DNA from: Astropecten irregularis
Taxonomy: Eukaryota; Echinodermata; Asteroidea; Paxillosida; Astropectinidae
Length of the DNA: 64,000 nt
NCBI GenBank assembly: GCA_963971285.1
Contig: OZ020258.1
Coordinates: forward strand, 6,076,001 to 6,140,000
Direction: 5' to 3'
Part shown: piece after piece, positions 48,401 to 56,600 of the stretch
Numbering within the stretch: position 1 is the stretch's first letter
How the letters are laid out: the number at the start of each line of letters is the position of its first letter
Position numbers and translations under genes: made by a program
Notes under the pieces: model-generated
Told to the model about the DNA's origin: nothing
Database searches by the model: none
What the model saw: the letters and a program-made list of their open reading frames with translations, nothing else

Positions 48401-51400
48401 TTTCAAGAATTTTTTTCATCGCTAAAAAACCCATTAAATTTTATATGTTGTCTAGAAATATAATAAGAAGTATGTTTTCTCAGATTTCAGCAAATTTGAA
48501 AAGGATACAATGTTTACTTCTTAAGATATCGGAAGTTGAAGTTGGTATCTTGCGCCGAAAATCACTCTTTTCAGCGCGCATCGAAAAAATGGCCCCAAAA
48601 AAATTCGCGTTTTGCCCATTTTTGACAGCAGATCGGTGCTAGGAGTAACTTCCGATTCAGTTAATCTTGGTGTCAAAAGAAAGCTTATATTCTCCTCTTT
48701 CTAGAAATACCACTTTCCAAGAAGGCATTTTTTGTTTACAGTAGGAAAATAAAAATCTTAGCACAAAATCACGAGGAACTATACTTTGCCCGCTCGGGAA
48801 GTACATCGAAACACACACGGATCGAAAGCTAAAATCCCGATGCATCTGAAAATAAAAGGGCCAACCTCGTTCACAGCGCCAGTTTTCCTTTACAGCACTT
48901 TCAAAACGAGCTCCGCGGTCGAGGTTGACAGACTAGGTCTGGTTTTCACCTCCTCTATTTTGCCATACTTTCATTAAAAACGCACAGCGATGTCCCGTGG
49001 GCCGGAACCAGACTAGACTTGTTTATCATGACACCGCGTGCGTGTGTGTGTATGCATTGCGTGACGGACATGACTTGTGTGTAATGCATGCACTGAATAC
49101 ACTGTGCTGTGTGTTACATGCGGCGGTGTACAGTACGAACCATCGGTAAAGGTACGCTTTGAATGGGGCATAACAGATCAAAAGTTTCGGTCAAATTTGC
49201 AACTTATAAATTTGTTGAATTCTTTTGGAAACTTTTTGATCTTTCAAGATTTTTGTGTGGATTATTCCAGGTTGATTTTCAATGTGTGAAATCTTTTTGG
49301 GGGACACATTTCTGAACAGACTTTGGGAGTTTTTTTTCATGATGGCTGGAACACTAAGTCAAAGAATGTGTGTGATGCATACTTTGTCTTCTTCACTTAT
49401 TATTTTTGGTTCAATGCATTGTTATTTTTGATTAATTTCATGAAGGCTTCATTATTCCAGTGGGTGGGGCAGACTAATTGAAATGACTAATTAGTTAATA
49501 AACACACAGTGACACAATTAAGGTAACATTTCTCATTTTTATTTCTCTGATTATTACACTTACTTTTTAATATAAACATTATTTGATTTTATTATGCCCA
49601 TGGTTTAATTATTCACCAACCATGCTCAAAATTGATATGGAGACCGTCGTTAAGTCTAATTAATGATTTAAAAAAAATAAATTAAATGTTATGAAGACAT
49701 GTATCAAAAGAAATTGAGTCTACAGTACAAATTGTTCTGAATCCAGTACTGAAAAAATGAAGTCCATGTCATTCTTAGTTTATGAGATATGGTTTTATGA
49801 AAATGACCGATAACTCCATATTTTATTGATAATGTCAAAGCGCCATTTTTGAGTACATGCCAATTCTGGTATCGTCATTTCCTCATTTGGACCATTTTCA
49901 GTGGTCATTTATCAAAGTTTTGTTAGGACCCTGAGCCTTATTCTTACTTTTACCAAGAGATATCCTTCCTGGTAACCAGTTCCATTTCATTTTACTGCCA
50001 AAGCTGCCTCATATTTCTGTGTACAAGCAGTCAAAATTCCCTTTTTATCACTTTCGGTTGCTAGGCAACAAGAATTTCCCAATGAAATCGACCTTTAACG
50101 AGCCATATTTTCAGAACCGCTTGACCGATTTGGACCAAACTACCACCAATCATCATTATTCACTTTGCTGTTTCACACTAGGCACTTTACAAATGAATCC
50201 CTGCAACTTCATTTTTCACTTTGACCTCCCTACCATTAGCCTGCAGTCATCGGTTTCCGATGGGATAACGGGAAAACTTCTATAAAACAGAAACGAAATA
50301 AAATTTCAGAAAATCACTTCACTAACTTTGAACTGGACACTTCCAGATTATACTCTGTAAAAATCATCGAAGTTGAAGTCTTTTCTTTGGAAATATTGTC
50401 CGTCATTTACAGCGACATCGATTCCGCTATGTAAACAAAGCGTCACCAGTTTTCGATAACTTGGTTGTGCGGCAAAGTTCGTTGACATCGGAGTAGCTAT
50501 GGCGTGCCAAGTCACTCAAAAATTGATGAAATATTGTCCTGACTCGATTTGATCGAACTGGGTCGATGGAGTTATTTATAAAAGGTCCTGAAACGGTTTT
50601 GATTCAAAGATCGTGAATGATAAATTATTTTTTATAAATAAATGGTTGAATCAACAAAATGAGAATTTGGTACCGATCATGGTAGGTAAAATAATTATCA
50701 CAACATTTTTATAATATCTGGCATCATTATGCACATACAAACTTACTGGGGAATTCTTCGTATGCAAATTAGGTGAACAGCGCCGCTCATTATGACGTCA
50801 CGAGCAAATTTCGCTTCGCGCGCTCGCCAAGACTTCGGCCGATTTCGGCCCGACTCGCTTCGGTTTTATGAATGAAATCTTTATGCATCGGGTGTCGCAC
50901 ATGCGCGAAAATACATCGATGTCAAGCTAAAGATGGCTGCTTCCTGGTGCCGATGAAAACGTGAAAATCGGTGAGGTTTTCGGTGAGTTTTTACAGTTTA
51001 AATATTTGTTGGCCATCTTCCTTTTCGGATCTGAAACTTCGTTTTGTCCGAGGGGGTCCAACTTTTTAATCCAGTTTTTCTTCCTTCTCGAATTTGGTTG
51101 GAACAAACCTGAATTAGGTCTGAATAGTGGAGGGTTTCAGCTGTCGAATGGTGTAGCACACGTGGGTGGTCGGTCTGATTTATGCGATGGTCGGTCGCAA
51201 TATGCATAAAATTCATGGTCATTTTTCGGTTGAACTTCCATAATTCGCGAATTATTTTCATGTGCGCAAGTGATTACGTGAGAAACACGGGCGCGCGCAG
51301 GAACCAACTTGTGTGTTGTTTTATACGTACGTACATGTATGTAGGCCTATAGGATTCGCCTACTGTACATGTACATGTACTGTACGTGATTAGAAAGCAT

Positions 51401-54400
51401 CGTAATAAAAAAATTCAATTTAAATTTATTTCCTTGCTTGCATTTTGTTAATCCTGCGTTTGGTAGTTAAATTTAAATTATTCAGGGATGTGGGACTTCA
51501 GATTTAAATCTGAATTCTGATTTAAAAAAAAAAGAAAGATTTTAACTCCAAATTAAAATTTCAGCTCTGAAATTTTTTAACCGGCCTGCTCTGTACAAAA
51601 GTATAGGAACTTTTAAATTTCAGATTTTTCCTTGGTGTTTTACTGTTTTCAGATTTTGTGTGTGAGTCCACTCATCTCCGAGTTATGATCGTTAAACATT
51701 TTAATATATTTTAAATTTGACCTTTATTGTTTTTTTTGGTCAGAGGTTTATTTAAACAACAGTCATGATTATACATTGAACTTCCATGCCCAAATGCCAA
51801 TTTAAGTCGAAGCAGGTAAACTCGTATGGCAATAAACTTATACGCTGACCAACTCGTACGCTATATAATTACCAACTCGTACGCCAATCAACTTGTACGC
51901 CATGTAATTAATCAGTTGGGTTTTTTTTTCGAGGGGTTTGAGGGATTGGATATTATCAGGACAAGTTCTTTTAGGCTTTCCATTTTAGGGGATAACAAGA
52001 TTTGTTTTCAATGTATCAATGGTTTCCTTTTTCTAGTGATAAATTTTTCAGGGGATTGATATTTTTAAGGGGAAAAACATTTTAAAAAAAAACTCCAGAA
52101 TCCCTGAAATTCAGAGAAAAGTCGTTTAATTGGAAATGGTGTACGAGTTGATTGGTGTATGATTTGGTTGGTGTATGATTTGGTTGGCGAACATGTTGAC
52201 CTACTTTTAGTATATTGACTCCCGACTTCATGGAAATTTTTTTTAGTATTGACTTGTATAGTCATCACTCATAGATCATGCTTTTAAATATGGTAAATAA
52301 ATGAGCAGTTCAAACCTGTAGTAGTTTTCAAATTTCTACTTCAGAATGTATACGGTAATTAACTTCAAGTTTGTAGAAATCGGTTGAACAGACAATTGAA
52401 TATTGATAACAAACTAACAATTGTGGAAAAGAAAGACTTCGGACTAGATTTTGTTTCAGAAATAATTCTGAAACAAGAAACAAAATCTAATCCGAAGTCT
52501 TTCTTTTCATAATTCTTAAACAAAATCTAGTCCGAAGTCTTTCTTTTCCACAATTGTTAAAAATAATTTGTCTTAACTACGTTAACAGTACTCTTTGATC
52601 TTGTTCTTTTCAGAACAATGGCCGAGTTCATAGACAGACGCAAGAACAACCTCAGCAGGTAATGCAGTACTGCAGGATTTACAAGACCCCCTTGAGATGT
52701 CTCTGTAGTCCGTAACATACAATCATATCAGTAAGTGATTGATTAAGGTATTGTATAACATAGATATTACTGAAGATGATTTCGATGTGCATCTTTCTAA
52801 GATGTGTGATGGGTGTAGAAGTATGATTCGTACTGGTACATGTATATCAAATCCACTGGTGAAGAAGAATCAGTACAACTGCAACATCATGTACCTACAT
52901 ACACCAGCCACAATTCCTCCTCATTCACAAAATTGTGAAATATGTATCGTAAAAAGTGGTGCCACTACCCCCCAAAAAAAACACAAATGTAAATAAATAA
53001 AACTGTATTTTATTTTAAGAAATATAAATCACAGAGTGTGATTAAGATCAACCTGCTAAGCTTAGTGGGCTGCCTTCAAAATAATCTGAGATTGTTCATC
53101 CAGGACAGAGTTTGAAGTTTGAAGTGTCACATACGATCCCAATTTTAGCATCAATAGTCTTTCTATCAGTCAATCCCACGTTTCTTCGCTTAAAAGTATA
53201 TAAACACAACTAAAATGACTATTTATATGTCCATTGAATGGATGGTTTTGTGCTTTGCCTATTGTTTTTTCCTCTCCTGATTTGTATTTCACGGCTACAT
53301 GTATGATTTGCTCTTACCTTTGCACACACATCACAGCTTGTTGGTACAGAGGCAAGGGACATCATTGTCCAGCACTATGACTGGAACAAGTTCCTTGAGA
53401 CATACTTCCAGCCTCCGACTAGCATCAAGGGTATCAACATTTCAGGTAATAATATTTTTAAAAGAAAAAAAAATGTGTCCTAAATTTCACCCCACCTTAT
53501 CACTCCTCAGTATGCTGTTCATATGCAAGACATTAAGGCCATAAAAAAAAATTGTTGTATTGGCATAACCCGCCCGACCCAAAAATATGCCCCGACCATA
53601 AACATTTTAAACCAAAACAAATAAAAATTAAAAAATTAATAAATAAAAATCGGGAAAAATATAAAATAAAATAAAAAAATCGCAAATTTGTATGCAGATT
53701 AAAAGCTTAAAAGGAGCATAAGATGGAAACCAGACTGGTTAAAGTTGTTATGTCATTTCTTGTCTTTATTTGACAAGTCAAATACTGTGATATACAGGGG
53801 GAAAAGCATTTAATACTCCAGGAAAAATTTAATAAAAAAAATGAAAAATCCGCCCGCCCTACCCTATTTTCCAAACCTCCGTTACGCCAATACAACAATT
53901 TTTTTTTATGGCCTAATCTTAATTAATTTTTGGTTATTTTGTTTGTTTTTGCCATTCAAGGACTACACAAACCTGGAGTTATTTTTTTCCAGGAAGTCCC
54001 TGCAAGACCCTGAAACACCAATCAACCCATCACCCACCGGCCAGCTGATCTGCCAGCCCCCAGAGAGACCCCGCCACCAGGCTTGGATCCACAACGATAG
54101 TGCACTGCAGTTGTATTGAGAAAATGCACCAGTTTGGCAGCGATCAAGCCACCAAGAACACCACTTGATTTTCTCATTTCTCAATAATTATTTTACAAAA
54201 TATGTTATTCATTAAAAACGTTATTGTTTTTGTATGAAAGAATTTTTTTTTTTCACCAAAAAAGGGAATAAATTTCAATCCACACCCAATGACGTAATTT
54301 GTTCAGTAGCAACACTACAATAATCCAGATTTACACCATGATGCATTTTATTTTCATGGATTTTGTCCACAAATTTTATTGTTTACCCAGAAAAGGAAAT

Positions 54401-56600
54401 GGTAATATATATATAATTTGTTAACCTGCATTTTACATGGAGTTTCTTGATTAAAAATGAATGGAAGTCCAAGGGAGAACTTAGCAGAGAAATTTCCACG
54501 GCTCATTTTTGAACACTAGTTTCAATTTCACACTTTTTGCCCTTATAACATAATGAGTTTTTAATCATCAAAACAATGTCGGTGAAGAAAACTAGCTCAA
54601 GTTTTTATTAGTTGAAGGCATTAAAATAATTACAAATGTGACAGTAAACCGCAAATTGTGTTCAATTTGAGTCTTGAGTGTGATTGTTTAGATAATATTT
54701 TGTTCTAGAATGAGATTAATATAAGGATAGACAGATCATAGAGGGATTAAATATATTTACTAGGTGTTAAAAGAATGAAGAGATTGATCAGGATGAAGTG
54801 AGGAGCTGCTGAGTTTACAGCAATGTTTGTCAAGTGTTTGTCAAGTAGTCTAGATTAATTCTTCTTCACTTCCTTTATGTAATTGGTAAACCCAAATTTC
54901 ACAATAAGCAAACAAGTCTGGCACAAGATACAAAACTCTACAATTTCAAGGGAATACAAACTAAGGAATATATAGGTTGCTAAGGAAATAAGTAAAGAGG
55001 ATTATATGCCATATCCAGTTGTAGCACTTTTTATCTATGTTTTGCCTGTTTAACCTTACAGACTGAGGAAACAAAAATATTTTAACAGAAAAAATAATAT
55101 ACTACAATGCAGTGTCACACCATTTTTAATTCAATCTCAATTTCTGCTCTTTCACATGAATCCCAAAACTCATAACAAACTTTCATCTCATGTCCTCTCT
55201 TGGTTTCATTTCACAAGTGTCATTTCCTTTTATTTGCATGTCTCTGGCTTTCTTGGGATAAGTAGTGAACATCGGGATTCCGACCATAAACTTTGATCTC
55301 GATCACTTTTGCAGGATGTAGGCTTTGTTCTTTATCCATCCAAATAACCACGGGTACCATCCAGACTTGTTCAGATCTGAAATGTTATTAATATGAAGTT
55401 AAATTTACTTAAAACATATACACAGAAAGTCACAGATTACTGTGTATTTCAGTGGCTAATTTACAACATAATATTAATGTAGAAAACCACGGTTGCCGAA
55501 TTATTGTACTTTGGAATACTAGAATTCCATTGCATTTGGTAAAAAAACACGAAGCAAGGAGTTTTAAACATGCTACTAAAAAAGTATTAAAGTATTATTT
55601 AGCCCGAGGCCTAGGCCTACAAACAAAAATCCACACTATACATACACAGTGTACAGTAGATCATGTACAATACTGTACTGTACAATAATTATATGCATGC
55701 ATGTACGTACGTGCACTGCATGCACACAGCCCGGCCGTGGGAAAAAATCAGATTACACACACACTATGCAGCGATCTTTTGTGTGTTGCCCTTTTGACCC
55801 GGCCATTGCCATGGTAGCTGACCACAAGCCTCGAAGTTCAGATTACGCCTGAGGGGAATGACCAGCGGCAGGAAAGTCGCCGACAATTTTTTTCATAAAA
55901 TGATTGCAAGTGCGCAGGCGCGCAAATTCCCGCACGATGTATAGGGCAGGTTTGTATGTGTTATGAGAGGCATAAACATGGATAGCTTAAGTTCATCAGC
56001 TTAGCAAAGTTTCAAATTAAAAAGAGAAAAATTAAATTATGGCACTTCGATTTGAGGAAGACTTTAACACTTTTGTTACATTGGCATGCCATAAAAACCC
56101 AGATCGCACTGGGACCACGTGACCTGCCGTCTGACATCGGAAGAATGAAAGTTGTTCGAGCAGACCACAGTTTAGTTTGAAATATTTGACCACAGATTGT
56201 GTCTTTTATAAACGTTTGAACATTAGCCATAAAATGCATTAGTAATCTATACCCAAAATTACATAGTTTTTGTACTTTTGAGTATCCCTCACAACTGAAA
56301 ACTTTATTCTCAACATCCTGAATGTTGGAGATAGCCCTGAGTGTAGTCATCCCTTCAGGCATACTGATCACAAAGAATCACGCACGGTCTCGCGGTAAAT
56401 GGAAATCAAATTTCGTCATCGAAAACATATGTCCATCGGAAACTCATGACCGGACGATACTTCTTCCTGCACGGAAATCAATGAAATAACTAAGTGATTT
56501 CAATAAACTTACCCATTCCATGCCACATAACAAGAGGCACTGTGGCAAGTGCCGGTGAAAAAATGACCAAAATAACGAGGAAAACGCGAACATCCATCAT
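42453..56600 (-). CDS. PPT1: Palmitoyl-protein thioesterase 1 (lysosomal)
   Basis: PPT1 removes thioester-linked palmitate from proteins during lysosomal degradation. Ten minus-strand exons join in frame: 56513-56600, 47341-47450, 46655-46782, 46049-46119, 45537-45624, 44846-44860, 44217-44307, 43723-43821, 43228-43299 and 42453-42575. The product is 294 aa (human 306). Residues 1-19 form a signal peptide ending PALA, followed by [18 protein letters not shown]. The catalytic triad is intact: S103 in GFSQGG, D221 in FSKDT, H277 in TNHLQF, each exactly 12 residues earlier than in human. The N-glycosylation sequon NET (N200) is conserved. Exon 6 is only 15 nt. Intron 1 (about 9 kb) holds the RAG-like transposon on the opposite strand. 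Confidence 0.95.
42626..43068. mobile_element. Mariner-like MITE with GGGTGTCCC ends
   Basis: Left end ATGGTGTCCAAGAAAAAACG and right end TTTTTTTCTGGGACACCCTG are inverse, with internal CAACACT/AGTGTTG. TA flanks are compatible with mariner insertion. Between PPT1 exons 9 and 10, non-coding. Confidence 0.65.
43416..43672. mobile_element. Partial TTAA-type MITE
   Basis: TTTAAAGGAAATTTCATACTT at the left matches the terminus of the AGGTAGTATCATAC family. The core GTCCCACACGGTGCCAAC follows. The right terminus is missing or degraded. Between PPT1 exons 8 and 9. Confidence 0.45.
43872..44092 (+). mobile_element. tRNA-like SINE unit
   Basis: The spacer GATCCCCCATGTACCGTTCC is followed by a head at about 44,022 with TGGCTCAGTTGGAAGAG (A box) and GGTTTGAATCCC (B box). 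Same family as 17,770 and 22,195, more diverged. Between PPT1 exons 7 and 8. Confidence 0.55.
44397..44508. mobile_element. Short foldback with GATCC repeats
   Basis: TGCTTGGAATGTGGAAGGCC and GGCCCTCCTACTCCAAGCA are inverse. The inner TTTCGATCCTAGCAGGATCT and AGATCCTGTTAGGATCGAAA also pair. Same family as 21,979-22,099. Confidence 0.6.
45242..45480. mobile_element. MITE with CCAATTTCATAGAGC termini (copy 2)
   Basis: Ends GGCCAATTTCATAGAGCTGC and GCAGCTCCATGAAATTGACC are inverse. The interior matches the copy at 20,443-20,683. In PPT1 intron 5, adjacent to exon 5. Confidence 0.65.
45661..45890. mobile_element. Foldback element carrying histone-like stem-loops (copy 3, diverged)
   Basis: Lies in PPT1 intron 4, near exon 5. 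It contains GGTTCTGAGAAGACC (45,714-45,728) and GGTTCTTCTCAGAACC (45,826-45,841). The outer arms have GCACCATGTAAAAAATATCT and TTACATGGTGTTACTGC. The central part is less palindromic than in copies 1 and 2. Confidence 0.65.
47534..47772. mobile_element. Short inverted-repeat element, hAT-like ends
   Basis: CAGGGCTCGAAATATCC at the left and ACGAAATTCGAGCCCTG at the right are inverse. CAGGG termini are common in hAT-derived MITEs. The expected 8-bp duplication is not clean. Between PPT1 exons 1 and 2. Confidence 0.45.
48066..48190. mobile_element. Small palindromic element
   Basis: GGCCTAATTGCAGAATACCCC and GGGGTATTCTGCAATTGAGCC are inverse, spanning about 120 bp with CGCC/GGCG at the arm bases. 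Non-coding. Confidence 0.5.
48290..50239. other. PPT1 intron 1 sequence without a recognised feature
   Basis: AT-rich non-coding sequence inside PPT1 intron 1. The short frames show no motif. The CpG-containing part (48,330-48,980) might be an old repeat, but I found no boundary. Confidence 0.4.
50240..50731. mobile_element. Host repeat, left part (interrupted copy)
   Basis: It aligns with 39,940-40,431 at a constant offset of 10,300 bp, so there is no net insertion or deletion over 490 bp. Only scattered substitutions are seen. It ends in TTATG (50,727-50,731), immediately before the transposon. The right part resumes at 55,961. Confidence 0.8.
50770..50960 (+). promoter_or_regulatory. Putative promoter of the transposon gene
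   Basis: A CpG-rich segment at the left end contains TGACGTCACG (CRE) and, at about 50,932, AAGATGGCTGC, a YY1-like start context. An ATG here opens only seven codons. Possible donors follow (GGTGAGTT near 50,981). Promoter role is inferred from motifs. Confidence 0.4.
52415..52560. repeat. Nested hairpin inside the RAG-like transposon
   Basis: AACAATTGTGGAAAAGAAAG at the left pairs with CTTTCTTTTCCACAATTGTT at the right. A third related arm (CCGAAGTCTTTCTTTTCAT) lies between them. It sits just upstream of the candidate exon at 52,614. Confidence 0.6.
52614..52658 (+). CDS. Candidate small exon of the transposon gene
   Basis: Bounded by a pyrimidine tract plus AG acceptor (TTGTTCTTTTCAG) and a GTAATG donor. 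One frame starts with ATG ([13 protein letters not shown]). Another is open throughout and is the one that keeps the downstream frame with WNKFLETYF. The choice is unresolved. Confidence 0.35.
52748..52996 (+). CDS. RAG1 N-terminal-like zinc-binding fragment
   Basis: The frame follows an in-frame stop at 52,736 and probably starts at an AG acceptor at 52,746-52,747. It begins [15 protein letters not shown], then [10 protein letters not shown], then [10 protein letters not shown]. It aligns with the human RAG1 zinc-binding N-terminal region, where KVFRIDV, FCHNCWSIM and PHTPSCDIC appear in the same order. The metal-ligand pattern (H...CxxC...PHxxxCxIC) is kept. It then ends after KKHKCK at a stop. 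In RAG1 this part lies outside the catalytic core and is not needed for DNA cleavage. The rest of a RAG1 is not seen. It lies inside the transposon and may be one exon of its gene or a decayed piece. Confidence 0.65.
   Translation, partial: VLYNIDITEDDFDVHLSKMCDGCRSMIRTGTCISNPLVKKNQYNCNIMYLHTPATIPPHSQNCEICIVKSGATTPQKKHKCK
53337..54119 (+). CDS. Candidate spliced exons of the transposon gene
   Basis: Exon 53337-53445 (acceptor CATCACAG, donor GTAATA) has a protein-like frame with [17 protein letters not shown]. The next acceptor is at 53,960 (TTTGCCATTCAAG). Phase-correct joining continues [16 protein letters not shown] and stops at 54,011. Joining from the MAEFIDRR frame instead gives a longer tail with [17 protein letters not shown], stopping at 54,117-54,119. 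The two options conflict. The KPGVIFFQE motif, with an upstream WxxFL-YF, resembles C-terminal parts I recall from uncharacterised invertebrate RAG1-N-type proteins, but this is from memory. Confidence 0.4.
53534..53916. mobile_element. Nested MITE in the intron of the transposon gene
   Basis: Ends AAGGCCATAAAAAAAAATTG and CAATTTTTTTTTATGGCCTAA are inverse, followed by TTGTATTGGC and GCCAATACAA. It fills most of the intron between the two 3' candidate exons, so it arrived after the larger transposon. Confidence 0.65.
55961..56459. mobile_element. Host repeat, right part (interrupted copy)
   Basis: It continues the host element from 50,731, resuming with the second TTATG and then AGAGGCATAAACATGG, matching 40,432-40,924 with scattered differences. 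It ends about 54 bp from the PPT1 exon 1 donor, so the repeat sits at the very start of intron 1. Confidence 0.75.

Larger units (their letters stand above)
50732..55960. mobile_element. RAG1-N-like DNA transposon, 5,229 bp
   Basis: Ends are perfect 11-bp inverted repeats, CACATACAAAC at 50,732 and GTTTGTATGTG at 55,950-55,960. The 5-bp target duplication TTATG flanks it (50,727-50,731 and 55,961-55,965). The related site at 40,427-40,431 has TTATG once and no insert. CAC ends and a 5-bp duplication are shared by Transib and ProtoRAG elements. Inside is a frame like the RAG1 N-terminal zinc region (52,748-52,996) and candidate spliced exons to 54,119. A CpG-rich segment with a CRE (TGACGTCA) near 50,794 may be its promoter. 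No catalytic-core frame is visible. It lies antisense in PPT1 intron 1 and holds nested foldbacks at about 51,826-52,200, 52,415-52,560 and 53,534-53,916. Confidence 0.8.

Noticed and set aside
50961-51209. 82-codon frame near the transposon's left end as its N-terminal exon
   Set aside because: Hydrophobic, no motif, and a donor signal cuts it within a few codons; not supported as coding.
56012-56371. 119-codon minus frame in the host repeat, also partly open at 40,478-40,753
   Set aside because: Shared only because the repeat copies are similar; it is shortened in the other copy and shows no motif.
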